64,000 bases of DNA from Alphaproteobacteria bacterium (GCA_017992885.1 JAGONT010000008.1:1-64000), one strand, 5' to 3'; shown: positions 9,826 to 18,375, counted from the first letter of the stretch. The notes: generated by a model not told the origin, from the letters alone. A program made the numbers and translations.

Positions 9826-10262
9826 TTTTTTATCTTGAGTAAAGTGCCGACCAAAAATCCAATGCCTAAAGCACAGGCTGCTGTAAGGGCAGGATGCTTT
9901 TTAATATACTCTTCAACCTCATCTATTTTCTCCTGACCATAATCCACAATCTCATCTTTAGTACGATAAAGCTGTTCCATGGTTAAGAGAGTTGAAAATT
10001 CACGAAATCCTTCTTTAATGGCATCAAATGATTTTGTAAAAGCTTCGTGAACTTCTTCATAGTTTTCTTCTGTCGAGGATTTTAACTTTTTAAAAATCTC
10101 TTCTCCCTTTTTGAATGTGTCTTTCAAACTATTATTTTCAGATGTCAGGTGTTCTTTGTCTTTTGCGCTATAGTCGTTAAGAAAACCTTCTATTTTTGAG
10201 AGTTTATTTTTATACTTTTCTAAATGTGATTCCATATCTTGGATATAATTTTTGTCTATCAT
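9822..10262 (-). CDS. ElaB/YqjD/DUF883-like protein with C-terminal anchor
   Basis: 146 residues: a long charged coiled coil (about 1-118) ending in one C-terminal membrane helix introduced by IKKHPALTAACALGIGFLVG. The E. coli ElaB/YqjD family has this layout (coil, then a tail anchor beginning with a P-rich turn); its members bind ribosomes at the membrane in stationary phase. An AAAAGGAG-type ribosome site precedes the ATG. The pairing with a short two-helix membrane protein fits a yqjD-yqjE-like pair. Confidence 0.65.
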   Translation of the reverse strand: MIDKNYIQDMESHLEKYKNKLSKIEGFLNDYSAKDKEHLTSENNSLKDTFKKGEEIFKKLKSSTEENYEEVHEAFTKSFDAIKEGFREFSTLLTMEQLYRTKDEIVDYGQEKIDEVEEYIKKHPALTAACALGIGFLVGTLLKIKK

Positions 10263-10327
10263 GATGTTTCTCCTTTTTATGTTACAAACTTCTTGAAGTT
10301 TAGAGAGAAGCTAAGCTCCTCTCTAAA

Positions 10328-10540
10328 CTAATGACAACAGCACGGGCACGGACGAGAATGGGGTTTATGATTATCGGCCGATCTCTCTAGTGCTTTCCCC
10401 GCATGTTGGATATCAGTTCCCGCTCCTTCCATTGTGTGACATCCGCACAAAAAGATTAGAGGAAAAAGGAATATAAGATATGAAATGACTTTCTTTAGAT
10501 TACATTTCTTTTTATTTTTAAATATATTTTTCTTCATCAT
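10328..10540 (-). CDS. Entericidin A/B family lipoprotein
   Basis: 70 residues. A lysine-rich start and hydrophobic stretch lead to a lipobox-like LIFLCGC, followed by HTMEGAGTDIQHAGKALERS, which matches the entericidin signature (N/H-T-x-x-G-x-G-x-DI-Q-x-x-G). Entericidins are tiny cell-envelope lipoproteins, often induced by general stress. The unusual C-terminus carries a Cys cluster (PCPCCCH), which might bind metal. Two start codons (10540, 10537) are adjacent. Confidence 0.8.
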   Translation of the reverse strand: MMKKNIFKNKKKCNLKKVISYLIFLFPLIFLCGCHTMEGAGTDIQHAGKALERSADNHKPHSRPCPCCCH

Positions 10541-10572
10541 TTTTTCCTTTTTAATGCAAAAATATTGAAATA

Positions 10573-10962
10573 TTATATCTCTCTACTTTTACAACTTGTG
10601 CCAAAGGTTGTATCTGAAAACAAAACTTCGTAGTTTTTAAAAACACTTAGATTCTTACATTTTCCACTTGTAAAAATACCATCTGCTATATCAATCACGG
10701 AGAAGTACTCGCGTCCCTTAAAGGCATCCACGGGCACAACAATGTTAGCCGTTTGCTTTCCACAGGAGCGCAACCGACTATCTAAACATTTCCAGCAGTA
10801 AGGATCTCCCTCAGTATTACCCGGAGTGATATTCACTTTAATGGCAACATCACTGTTATTAATGATCCTCACCATTCCTGCTTCAGCTTGGGTCCCTCTT
10901 GCAAAAGAGGCAACGGCAAGAGCTAGGAAAAAAACTTGAGTTGTTTTCTTATAATTTTTCAT
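10573..10962 (-). CDS. Secreted protein, paralogue of the next gene
   Basis: 129 residues with a signal peptide (MKNYKKT..., cleavage near TQAEA). The mature part starts GMVRIINNSDVAIKVNI, an immunoglobulin-like or DUF4280/fimbrial-style beta pattern. It has six cysteines (C56, C59 and C67 among them) that could form disulfides, and ends TTFGTSCKS. The gene at 11072-11467 shares the N-terminus, the ...INxS/K opening and the GT/KTSC ending, so the two are tandem paralogues. The family is not one I can name. Confidence 0.65.
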   Translation of the reverse strand: MKNYKKTTQVFFLALAVASFARGTQAEAGMVRIINNSDVAIKVNITPGNTEGDPYCWKCLDSRLRSCGKQTANIVVPVDAFKGREYFSVIDIADGIFTSGKCKNLSVFKNYEVLFSDTTFGTSCKSREI

Positions 10963-10982
10963 TTGATTTCTCCTTTTGTTAA

Positions 10983-11042
10983 ATTCTTACATGCTTTTTA
11001 AGATTATATTTATGGAGACTTTTATAAAAAGCATGTAAGAAT
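10983..11042. repeat. 18-bp perfect inverted repeat between secreted paralogues
   Basis: ATTCTTACATGCTTTTTA (10983-11000) is repeated exactly as its reverse complement at 11025-11042, with a 24-base spacer. It lies 29 bases downstream of one paralogue and 20 bases upstream of the other, both minus strand. It may be a transcript-end hairpin or a regulator site; there is no long T-run after the stem. Confidence 0.7.
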
Positions 11043-11071
11043 GGGGTGTTATTCATTATAAAAATCTCTAT

Positions 11072-11467
11072 CTAACCAGCAGCTGCAGGGTTTTTATCAG
11101 TTATGTTTGTGCAAGAGGTTTTTCCAAGGGTGGAGTTAATCACAATGGTGTGATCAGCAGCGGTAACCAACTCCCCACACTTTCCACCCATAAGCTTCCA
11201 ATCTGGTTCTCCCCCATTACCTGTAGAGGCGATCACTTCAAAGGTAGGCTTGTTTTGTACTTGTTCCTGTCCAATAACTAGCTCCCTCTGTTGACCAGCC
11301 TCTATAAGCTCAACATAGTGGTTGGGGGCTCCTTCACCTCGAATAAAAAGCTGCACTCGCTCATTAGGGAGCTTATTGATTACTGTAAGCTTACCAGCCT
11401 GAGCCATTGAAGCGCATGAGAGACACAAAGCGGTTGCTAAAATTAATGTTTTTTTATAATTCTTCAT
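11072..11467 (-). CDS. Secreted protein, paralogue of the preceding gene
   Basis: 131 residues with a clear signal peptide (MKNYKKTLILATALCLSCAS, cleavage near AQA). The mature domain begins GKLTVINKLPNERVQLFI, a beta-strand pattern, and contains two later cysteines (GGKCGEL and LGKTSCTN) likely to pair. Similarity to the 10573-10962 product is visible at both ends. An AAGGAG site precedes the ATG. No known family recognised; export to the periplasm or beyond is the only supported inference. Confidence 0.7.
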   Translation of the reverse strand: MKNYKKTLILATALCLSCASMAQAGKLTVINKLPNERVQLFIRGEGAPNHYVELIEAGQQRELVIGQEQVQNKPTFEVIASTGNGGEPDWKLMGGKCGELVTAADHTIVINSTLGKTSCTNITDKNPAAAG

Positions 11468-11688
11468 TTTTTTCTCCTTTATTTTTCATTTTAATTTTCA
11501 AATTTCAAATTAATTCATTTAATTTTTAGTAAGTTAGGGGGAAAAATTGCTCTTATACATTTGCCTTCCTTTCTCTCTGGTTGTTAATCTTTCTGCCTGC
11601 TTTAAGAATCAGACAAAACCATCTCTTTTAAAAGTTTAATAAAATTTTTTATTTAAACGATGAGATATCAAAGAGAAAATTCTTTCTT

Positions 11689-11859
11689 ATGTGTGAGTAC
11701 TTTGCTTTGGAGAAAAATTGTAGAATCACTTATTTCATGGCATACCATAAAAAAGCTGCTAGATTATCAGTAGGTGACGTTCCTGTTATCGCAAGAGCTG
11801 AGTTAAATGTTCTTCTTGCAGATCTGCATTTAGGCTTGGAAGCTTACTCTAACTCTTAA
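11689..11859 (+). CDS. Doubtful 56-codon ORF
   Basis: This is the only candidate in the 405-base gap between the secreted paralogue and chaB. The frame runs ATG 11689 to TAA 11859 (inner ATG at 11737). The C-terminal half (KKAARLSVGDVPVIARAELN) looks protein-like, but the ribosome site is weak and no family is recognised. It is convergent with chaB and stops 13 bases before it. It may be a gene remnant. Confidence 0.2.
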   Translation: MCEYFALEKNCRITYFMAYHKKAARLSVGDVPVIARAELNVLLADLHLGLEAYSNS

Positions 11860-11872
11860 CCCACTTGTCACC

Positions 11873-12073
11873 TTACTTAACGTATTTCTTCTTCACAGCT
11901 GCCCAAGCTATTTTATGCGCAATTTCTTCCTGTGACTCTTGCATCTTTCTTTTCTGAGGATTTTTGTATTCTTCCCAGGCGTGGTTAAAGGCTTCGAAAT
12001 AAATTTCTTGAGCGTGCTTTGGCAGCACCCTTCTTACAGACTCTGGTAAGTCATCTAAAATCTTATAAGGCAT
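11873..12073 (-). CDS. chaB: ChaB family protein
   Basis: 66 residues matching ChaB nearly end to end: MPYKILDDLPESVRRVLPKH, then AQEIYFEAFNHAWEEYKNP, and a C-terminal AHKIAWAAVKKKY. ChaB is a small helical protein annotated as a regulator of the ChaA cation/proton antiporter; many copies occur without chaA, in stress loci, as here. An AAAGGAAA site lies just upstream of the ATG. No chaA is in this window. Confidence 0.92.
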   Translation of the reverse strand: MPYKILDDLPESVRRVLPKHAQEIYFEAFNHAWEEYKNPQKRKMQESQEEIAHKIAWAAVKKKYVK

Positions 12074-12090
12074 TTGTTTTCCTTTCTTGA

Positions 12091-12255
12091 ATGCAAGATA
12101 TATTTTTGCGACTTTTGCAGGTTTCTAAGATACTTTTTAATAAAGCGGATTGGTTGAGTGGAGTCAGCCAAGGGAAATTCTGTTATTTTATTTGTGAGTC
12201 CCTCCATGATCTCACAGCCTTAAAAAAGTATAAGGAAGAAAACGTGTTTAAATGA
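12091..12255 (+). CDS. Possible small protein or 3' gene remnant ahead of a terminator
   Basis: A 54-codon frame from ATG 12091 to TGA 12255, divergent from chaB. It has no clear Shine-Dalgarno. It is listed because its stop is followed within 2 bases by a strong plus-strand intrinsic terminator, as expected for a genuine 3' end. The C-terminus is NKADWLSGVSQGKFCYF followed by a charged tail. No family recognised. Confidence 0.25.
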   Translation: MQDIFLRLLQVSKILFNKADWLSGVSQGKFCYFICESLHDLTALKKYKEENVFK

Positions 12256-12256
12256 T

Positions 12257-12287
12257 CCTCCTTAAGAAAGTTAAGCGGAGGTTTTTT
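12257..12287 (+). terminator. Intrinsic terminator
   Basis: CCTCC (12257-12261) pairs with GGAGG (12277-12281), extended by TTAA/TTAA around a GAAAG loop, and is followed by six T. The T-run orients it on the plus strand. The only plus-strand ORF that it could serve is 12091-12255. The remaining bases to 12469 show nothing else I can support. Confidence 0.75.
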
Positions 12288-12469
12288 GAAGCTATTTTCT
12301 CGACTTTCTTTCCCAATTCATTGAATTGAGGCGTAATGCACCAAACCAATTCAATAAGTTATGCGTAGGTCTTTATAATAAATCACTGGCGCATTATCCA
12401 AAGAGGAGTAAGTCAGTGGAGCCTTCATCTTTTTCATTAACGCTCTTTAGAAAAACAATGAAGAAGAAA

Positions 12470-13999
12470 CTATTTTTTCTCTTCTCGCTCAACCCTTGGA
12501 AATACGGCTTGAGGCTCTTGCAGTCGCGCGCCAGCCTTCAAGGGTATTTTGAGCGCTTCAAAGGTTCTTTCTACCTGCCCAAGCTGATCAAGAATTTTAG
12601 CAGCCGCATCGGGCATAAGGGGCTGAATATAGATTGCCACGTGCCGTATGACTTCAGCTAATACATAAAGGACTGTCCCCATACGCAGATGATCTTGCGG
12701 ATCTGTTGATTTCTTTAATGACCACGGTTTTTGCGAATCCACATACCTATTTGCCACAGCAATAACTTCCCAAATATGCTGGCAATAAGTTTGAAGGGCT
12801 TGAACGCTGATTGCATCACGTAAAAGATCCTGGAGATGAGCCGCTTTGGCCAGAATTTCACGATCTTCACCTTTCAAATCATCAGGAGCTGGAATGGAGG
12901 CATCCGCATTTTTATAAATGAAAGACAAGACCCGTTGAACTAAATTTCCTAAATCATTCGCAAGATCGCTGTTTAACCGCTGAACCAGTGCCGCATCAGA
13001 ATAATCTCCATCTTGGCCAAAAGTGATTTCTCTCATCAAAAAGTAACGCACAGGGTCGACTCCATAAGTATCAATGAGCTTAAAAAGATCCACCACATTT
13101 CCCAATGATTTTGACATTTTTTGTCCATCGTGCGTCCACCAACCATGCGCAAAAATGCGATCAGGGGGACTTAGATCTGCTGCCATCAAGAAAGCTGGCC
13201 AATAAACAGCGTGAAATCGAAGAATATCTTTACCCAATAAATGTATTGAACCCGGCCAGAAAGTACGAAACTCTTCTTCTTCAACATTTGGATATCCCAA
13301 AGCTGTGATATAATTTGTTAAAGCATCTATCCAAACATACATCACATGGGTAGGATCACCGGGAACAGCAACACCCCAATCGAATTTTGTCCGGGAAATG
13401 GACAAATCTCTTAATCCTCCCTTAATAAAGCTAAGAACCTCATTTCGCCGTCCAATCGGCGCTATGGCTTGAGGATTGGCTTCATAATAATCTAAAAGAG
13501 GCCTTTCCCAAGCTGAAAGGCGAAAGAAATAGGAAGATTCTTCCATCCACTCAACAGGCGCACCACTGGGAGCTTTTCCATCAACAATTTCAGACTCTTC
13601 ATAATAGGCTTCATCACGCACAGCGTACCATCCCGCATAGGTGCCTTTATAAATTTGCCCTGCCGCTTCAAGTTTTTTCCAAAGAGCTTGAGCCGCCTCA
13701 TGATGCCGCTTTTCCGTTGTGCGTAAAAAAATGTCCTGTGACGCATTAATTTTATGGGTCATATCAAGAAAAATCTTCGATAGACGTTCTGTATAATCTT
13801 TTGGCGTTTCCCCTGCTTCTACGGCCGCTTGAGCGACTTTTTGACCATGTTCATCTGTGCCAGTCAAAAACACCACACGAGCCCCAGCAAGACGCCAAAA
13901 CCGCGCAATCACATCAGCCGCAATTGTGGTGTACATATGACCTAAGTGTGGCTTATCATTAAGATAATAAATGGGTGTTGTAACGTAGCATGTCGTCAT
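12470..13999 (-). CDS. metG: Methionyl-tRNA synthetase
   Basis: 509 residues, the short form typical of alphaproteobacteria. It charges tRNA-Met using ATP. The class I HIGH-type motif is PHLGHMYTT near residue 18, and GQKMSKSLGN is the KMSKS loop near 295. The connective domain (AVRDEAYYEE...) lacks the zinc-knuckle cysteines. There is no C-terminal tRNA-binding EMAP domain. Its ATG overlaps the holB stop by 4 bases, so it is the last gene of the rlpA-dac-tmk-holB-metG run. Confidence 0.97.
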   Translation of the reverse strand: MTTCYVTTPIYYLNDKPHLGHMYTTIAADVIARFWRLAGARVVFLTGTDEHGQKVAQAAVEAGETPKDYTERLSKIFLDMTHKINASQDIFLRTTEKRHHEAAQALWKKLEAAGQIYKGTYAGWYAVRDEAYYEESEIVDGKAPSGAPVEWMEESSYFFRLSAWERPLLDYYEANPQAIAPIGRRNEVLSFIKGGLRDLSISRTKFDWGVAVPGDPTHVMYVWIDALTNYITALGYPNVEEEEFRTFWPGSIHLLGKDILRFHAVYWPAFLMAADLSPPDRIFAHGWWTHDGQKMSKSLGNVVDLFKLIDTYGVDPVRYFLMREITFGQDGDYSDAALVQRLNSDLANDLGNLVQRVLSFIYKNADASIPAPDDLKGEDREILAKAAHLQDLLRDAISVQALQTYCQHIWEVIAVANRYVDSQKPWSLKKSTDPQDHLRMGTVLYVLAEVIRHVAIYIQPLMPDAAAKILDQLGQVERTFEALKIPLKAGARLQEPQAVFPRVEREEKK

Positions 14000-14940
14000 G
14001 AGGCATTCCTATTTTGTAAATTTGCAAAAACACACGTCAACGTTGCTTTTCGATCTAACTGGGCAAAGCGGCACTGATCAAAAAGACCTTCTATTTTTCC
14101 TTGTATGACAAGGGTCTTCTCTAAAGAATAGTCTTTAAAAAAAGAAGCTTTTCCCTTAATTTTTTCTAAAAGATGATGATGGAGGAAATTTCTTAACAAG
14201 TCTTCAACAAGAGTATAGGAAGCTTCTTCTTTACCATAATCATGAACAAAAGAGGTCGCCGCCCCCTCTCCCTCTAAGATTTTTTGCAGCTCCTTATAAA
14301 TCTGAGGTCCCTCTCCTTCCATCAATCGGATCAATCGGCCCGGACTTCCTTGGCTTATTGAGAAAAAATCAGGAAGAGACAAATCTTGAAATTGTAGAGC
14401 CTCTTTCACCTCTTCCTCATTCAAGGGCTTCAGGGAAAGCGTTTGGCATCGTGATCGAATCGTTGGTAACAGATGCCCGGGAAAAGCAGTAATAAGGAAG
14501 AACACAGTTTTAGGAGGAGGCTCCTCAAGACGCTTTAAAAGAGCATTGGCCGCATTGCGATTCAGTCTATTGGCCCCATCAATGACCACAACTCGCCAAC
14601 CTCCTTCCACCGTTGTTTGGTTTAAAAAACCATTCAGCTTACGCACTGAATCAACGTCTATTTCTCGTGCGTCTTCACCCCCAAGGGTCCATAAATCTCC
14701 ATGGCTTTGAGCGACAATTCGTCGATAAAGGGGATCTTTTGCTGAAAAACTCGTATTTTTATCTTGTCTTCCCGATAAGATATAGCGTGCCATATGAAAG
14801 ACAAAGGTAGCTTTTCCAATACCACAAGGACCTGCAACAATCCATCCATGGGGAAACCGATATGAATGAAAAGTTCTTAAAAAATCATCTCGCTCTTCGT
14901 GATGGCCAACTAATTTTAGATTCTCCCGCGGAGCAAGCAT
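13996..14940 (-). CDS. holB: DNA polymerase III subunit delta'
   Basis: 314 residues. Delta' is the fixed stator of the clamp loader. Visible features: HHEERDDFLRTFHSYRFPHG at the start, GPCGIGKATFVFHMA in the Walker A position, DGANRLNRNAANALLKRLEEPP (sensor/SRC region around the conserved ANALLK-LEEPP), and SRCQTLSLKPL. The Walker A lysine is retained as GKAT. It is translationally coupled to metG (ATGA overlap). Confidence 0.95.
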   Translation of the reverse strand: MLAPRENLKLVGHHEERDDFLRTFHSYRFPHGWIVAGPCGIGKATFVFHMARYILSGRQDKNTSFSAKDPLYRRIVAQSHGDLWTLGGEDAREIDVDSVRKLNGFLNQTTVEGGWRVVVIDGANRLNRNAANALLKRLEEPPPKTVFFLITAFPGHLLPTIRSRCQTLSLKPLNEEEVKEALQFQDLSLPDFFSISQGSPGRLIRLMEGEGPQIYKELQKILEGEGAATSFVHDYGKEEASYTLVEDLLRNFLHHHLLEKIKGKASFFKDYSLEKTLVIQGKIEGLFDQCRFAQLDRKATLTCVFANLQNRNAS

Positions 14941-15012
14941 AACACGTTTCCTTTAATACCTTAGTTTTTGGAAAATATAATCGGCACTATTTTATAAATA
15001 TTTCCATCTCTT

Positions 15013-15648
15013 TTAAATTCCAAAGCGCAATCTTACTTCCTCAAAAATTAATTGCTCAACTTTATCAATATCCAACAAAGCATTAATGGCAACGCAACGC
15101 TCAGGATTATTTTTCAAAATCTCTTTATACCCCTCGTCAACTCTATGATGAAACTCAAGATCAAAACAGTCAAACCTAGTTTTACTAATATTTCGTTGTT
15201 CGACTCGTTCCAAACCCAGCGCAGGGCTTATTTGAAAAATAAAAGTTAAATCTGGTTCTAAGATTCCCACCGTAAATTTATTAAGCGCAAGCATTGGCTC
15301 ATAACCAAGCTGATGACCATAGCCTTGATAAGCCACCGTTGAGTCAGTAAACCGATCGCACAAAACCCATGATCCCCCCTCTAACTCAGGAACAATGCGT
15401 TTCTGGACAAGATCTGCTCGGGCCGCACTCATTAAAAGAGCTTCTGCTTTTGCTGTCCAACGAACACTCTCTCCTTCCATCAGCAAGGCACGAATTTCTT
15501 CCGCCCCTATTGTTCCCCCAGGTTCACGATAAGAAACAACATCCACCTCTGCTTGGAGTAACTTGCGATATAAGATATTAATTTGAGTGGATTTTCCAGA
15601 CCCCTCACCACCTTCAAATGTAATGAAAGGAGCTTTGTGATTACTCAT
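15013..15648 (-). CDS. tmk: Thymidylate kinase
   Basis: About 211 residues; phosphorylates dTMP to dTDP. FEGGEGSGKSTQ is the P-loop near residue 12, followed by YREPGGTIGAEEIR (DRX-type and substrate loop) and DRFTDSTVAYQGYG. ATG 15648 is preferred because it overlaps the upstream stop as ATGA; an in-frame ATG at 15666 would overlap more. With tdk elsewhere in the window, both de novo and salvage routes can feed dTTP. Confidence 0.96.
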   Translation of the reverse strand: MSNHKAPFITFEGGEGSGKSTQINILYRKLLQAEVDVVSYREPGGTIGAEEIRALLMEGESVRWTAKAEALLMSAARADLVQKRIVPELEGGSWVLCDRFTDSTVAYQGYGHQLGYEPMLALNKFTVGILEPDLTFIFQISPALGLERVEQRNISKTRFDCFDLEFHHRVDEGYKEILKNNPERCVAINALLDIDKVEQLIFEEVRLRFGI

Positions 15649-16772
15649 GAAGAAGGCTTTCCCCATAAAAGATAATGAAGAGAATAACTAATTCTTTGGA
15701 AAAATCCGGCCATTTTTACATCTTTTCCGACATAAAGAGGCGTTTTTAGGACACCTTTTTCAGGAACTGTGACCTCAAGAGAACCAACTGTGTCCCCTGC
15801 TTTAAGGGGAGCGGCTAAAGGAGAATCGTAAATAATTTTAGCCTGAAGATCTTTCCTTTGGCTTCGCGGAAGAGTTAGGATAATATCTTGAGAAGCAATA
15901 AGAGGTACGGATTCTTCTTCACCATTCCACACATCTCCAACCTCAACCACATCTCCTTTGCCAAAGATCTTATAGTTTTTAAAAGCGCTAAATCCCCAAT
16001 TCAAAAGAGCCGTTGCTTCTTGATCTCGAGCCTTAGAAGTAGGGAGGCCATTAATCACCAAGATAATACGACGATCTCCTTGTTTAGCAGATGCAACAAT
16101 GCCATAGCCCCCAGCTTCGGTATGACCTGTTTTCATCCCATCAGCACCCATACCTTTATTAAGGAGTGTGTTTCGATTTCCTTGTTTAATATTATTATAA
16201 GAAAATTCTTTAACAGAATAGTATTTTTCATACTCCTGAGGAAAATCTCGAATCGTTCTTTCTGCAATAAGCGCAAGATCTTTTGCTGTTGTCAGATGCC
16301 CTTCATCAGGCCACCCCGTCGCGTTAACAAAAGTTGAATGGGTTGCCCCCATTTCATGCGCTTTACGTGTCATTTCTTCTGCAAAAGCAGCTTCAGTCCC
16401 TCCGAGGCCCTCTGCCAAGACAATACAGGCATCATTCCCAGATTGGACAATAACCCCATGAAGTAAGTCATCAACATTAACCCTTGATTCAACCTGAACG
16501 AACATTTTTGATCCCCCCATTTGCCAGGCTTCTTTACTCACATAAAGGGTATCATCAAGTTTAATATCTCCACTCTTGAGACGTTCAAAAACAAGATGTG
16601 CTGTCATTATTTTAGACATTGAAGATGGAACCATTTGCTGATCAGCATTTTTTTCGAAAAGGATGGTTCCTGTATTAAAATCCTTCATATAAACTTGTGG
16701 AGCTTGCACTTCCAAAGCCCCCGCTGCGCTAATCATCCCCAATAGTATAAAATTAAAAAATTTCCACATCAT
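15645..16772 (-). CDS. D-alanyl-D-alanine carboxypeptidase (PBP5/6-like)
   Basis: 375 residues with a signal peptide. It trims the terminal D-Ala from peptidoglycan peptides. Catalytic motifs: SSMSKIM (SxxK near residue 51), SGND (SxN-type, near 113) and KTGHT (KTG near 214). The C-terminal part is the PBP5-C beta domain, ending in an amphipathic anchor-like helix (GFFQRISYSLHYLLWG). It lies 8 bases after rlpA and overlaps tmk. A second, divergent enzyme of this family lies at 36862-38298. Confidence 0.93.
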   Translation of the reverse strand: MMWKFFNFILLGMISAAGALEVQAPQVYMKDFNTGTILFEKNADQQMVPSSMSKIMTAHLVFERLKSGDIKLDDTLYVSKEAWQMGGSKMFVQVESRVNVDDLLHGVIVQSGNDACIVLAEGLGGTEAAFAEEMTRKAHEMGATHSTFVNATGWPDEGHLTTAKDLALIAERTIRDFPQEYEKYYSVKEFSYNNIKQGNRNTLLNKGMGADGMKTGHTEAGGYGIVASAKQGDRRIILVINGLPTSKARDQEATALLNWGFSAFKNYKIFGKGDVVEVGDVWNGEEESVPLIASQDIILTLPRSQRKDLQAKIIYDSPLAAPLKAGDTVGSLEVTVPEKGVLKTPLYVGKDVKMAGFFQRISYSLHYLLWGKPSS

Positions 16773-16780
16773 TACTTCCC

Positions 16781-17710
16781 CTAACGGATCACAATTCGAG
16801 ACTTAAGATGCCCTGCATCAGCTAATTGATCAAGAGCAAGATTCGCTTGAGACAAACTTGGGAAAGGACCTACCCTTACAGCATAAGGCTGAGGTCCCTT
16901 ATTTGTAACTGACTGAACAGGTGAAGTCATGTTCTGAGTCAAAGAGTGGGAAAGTGCACTCGCTTCAGCTTGATTTGCATAACTCTCTACATCGACAAAG
17001 ATGCCTGTTGAAGCAGAAACTTTAGCCTTTTTCGGAGGAGGGGGAGGTTCAACTGCAGCCAATAGAGGGGTTTCTTCTTGATCTTCAAAAAGAGCTTCTG
17101 GAAGACTTGTCGTCATAACAACAGCTGCAGGAGGGGGAGGACTCTCAGTAACAAGTGACGGAGGAGGTGGCAAAGCTTTAACAAGCATCACTGAAGATGG
17201 GTCAATCCCATTTAAGGCTAAACTTTCGGGAACAAGCGTATAAACACGTACTTTTGCCGTTCCCTTTTTTTCGAAACCCAAAAGTTGAGCCGTTCTTCTG
17301 GATAAATCAATGATTCTTCCTTCGACAAAGGGACCTCGATCATTCACTTTAACATCAATTTCTCGGCCGTTTTCTAAGTTAACAACTTTTACAACACAAG
17401 GAAGAGGCAATGTTTTATGCGCAGCTGTTACCTCATTCATATCAAATCTCTCACCCGTTGCTGTCGGACGACCATGAAAGATGTCTCCTCCTCCATAATA
17501 AGACGCCATTCCTTCCTCTTCATATTCATAATGAGGCTGAGGGTAGTACCAAATGCCCTTGATTTGGTAGGGACGACTCGTGGCTTTTTTGGGAGAAGTT
17601 GTTTTTCCAAGAGAACAAAACTCTGGTGTCTCTGGGCCGCTTGAGCACGCAGCCAACAAAGAACATAAACAAATAACTACGGAAATTTGCGAAAATTTTT
17701 GTCTCACCAC
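16781..17710 (-). CDS. rlpA: RlpA-like septal lipoprotein with SPOR domain
   Basis: 309 residues. A lipoprotein signal ends at LLAACSSG. The double-psi beta-barrel RlpA domain spans about 60-150: GMASYYGGGDIFHGRPTATG, AAHKTLPLPC, VNDRGPFVEGRIIDLS, including the catalytic-type aspartate. A proline-rich linker with several PPPPP runs follows (about 175-225), then a C-terminal SPOR domain that binds denuded septal glycan. In Pseudomonas RlpA is a lytic transglycosylase. It heads the operon running to metG. Confidence 0.93.
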   Translation of the reverse strand: MVRQKFSQISVVICLCSLLAACSSGPETPEFCSLGKTTSPKKATSRPYQIKGIWYYPQPHYEYEEEGMASYYGGGDIFHGRPTATGERFDMNEVTAAHKTLPLPCVVKVVNLENGREIDVKVNDRGPFVEGRIIDLSRRTAQLLGFEKKGTAKVRVYTLVPESLALNGIDPSSVMLVKALPPPPSLVTESPPPPAAVVMTTSLPEALFEDQEETPLLAAVEPPPPPKKAKVSASTGIFVDVESYANQAEASALSHSLTQNMTSPVQSVTNKGPQPYAVRVGPFPSLSQANLALDQLADAGHLKSRIVIR

Positions 17711-17857
17711 CTGCGGCCTTTTCTATTTAGATTTTGTAAAATAATTGACTCTTATGCATTCTGCAAGCAGGGAGATTTTCTAGAAAGAAAATCAACCTTG
17801 AAATTTTAAAAATTTCAAGATAACTTATTGATGAAAAATATAAACTAAGGAAAAACA

Positions 17858-18331
17858 ATGAAAAAAACTTTTCAATCTACCCTCATTCTAGGGCTATCAA
17901 TCTTAATGGGACAATCTGTATGGGCTAAGGACGCTCAAACAAAAACCTCTCCCCAAGACACGAAGGCAGCTGCTGAATTTTTTCGTCATGAATTAAACTT
18001 CAAAACAAATCCATATGGCGTTAACTCGGTCCTTAAGGATAAGCAAAAGAACATTACGATTGTTGATGTTCGTTCAGCAGAAGATTTCGCTAAAGGACAT
18101 ATTCCGGGAGCTATTAACCTACCTTTCAATAAGTATAATAGCTTTGATGGTCCAGATACGACATTCCCTGAGTTAAGAAAAGATGGGTATAATTACGTTT
18201 ATTGCTATCAGCTACTCTGCAATTTAAGTCAAAAAGCGGCAGTTAAGTTTGCTTCTTTAGGGTACCCCGTAAAAGAAATGGTAGGGGGATTTGCAGAATG
18301 GGAAAAAGAAAAATATCCTATTGAAAAATAG
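17858..18331 (+). CDS. Exported rhodanese-domain protein
   Basis: 157 residues with a signal peptide (cleavage near VWA). A single rhodanese domain covers about 45-155: ITIVDVRSAEDFAKGHIPGA, INLPF, then the active-site region NYVYCYQLLCNLSQKAA and the closing MVGGFAEWEKEKYP. The loop deviates from the usual CxxGxR, so sulfurtransferase activity is uncertain; sensing or sulfur carriage is an alternative. It is divergent from rlpA. Confidence 0.82.
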   Translation: MKKTFQSTLILGLSILMGQSVWAKDAQTKTSPQDTKAAAEFFRHELNFKTNPYGVNSVLKDKQKNITIVDVRSAEDFAKGHIPGAINLPFNKYNSFDGPDTTFPELRKDGYNYVYCYQLLCNLSQKAAVKFASLGYPVKEMVGGFAEWEKEKYPIEK

Positions 18332-18375
18332 GCTATACCCATTGAATTTGAAAAGACCATGTCCCATACCGATGA

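Noticed and set aside
10983-11042. CRISPR-like repeat
   Set aside because: A single inverted pair only; no direct repeats with regular spacers and no cas genes anywhere in the window.
12326-12661. 111-codon plus-strand ORF overlapping metG
   Set aside because: Mostly the complement of the metG 3' end; no ribosome site or family.
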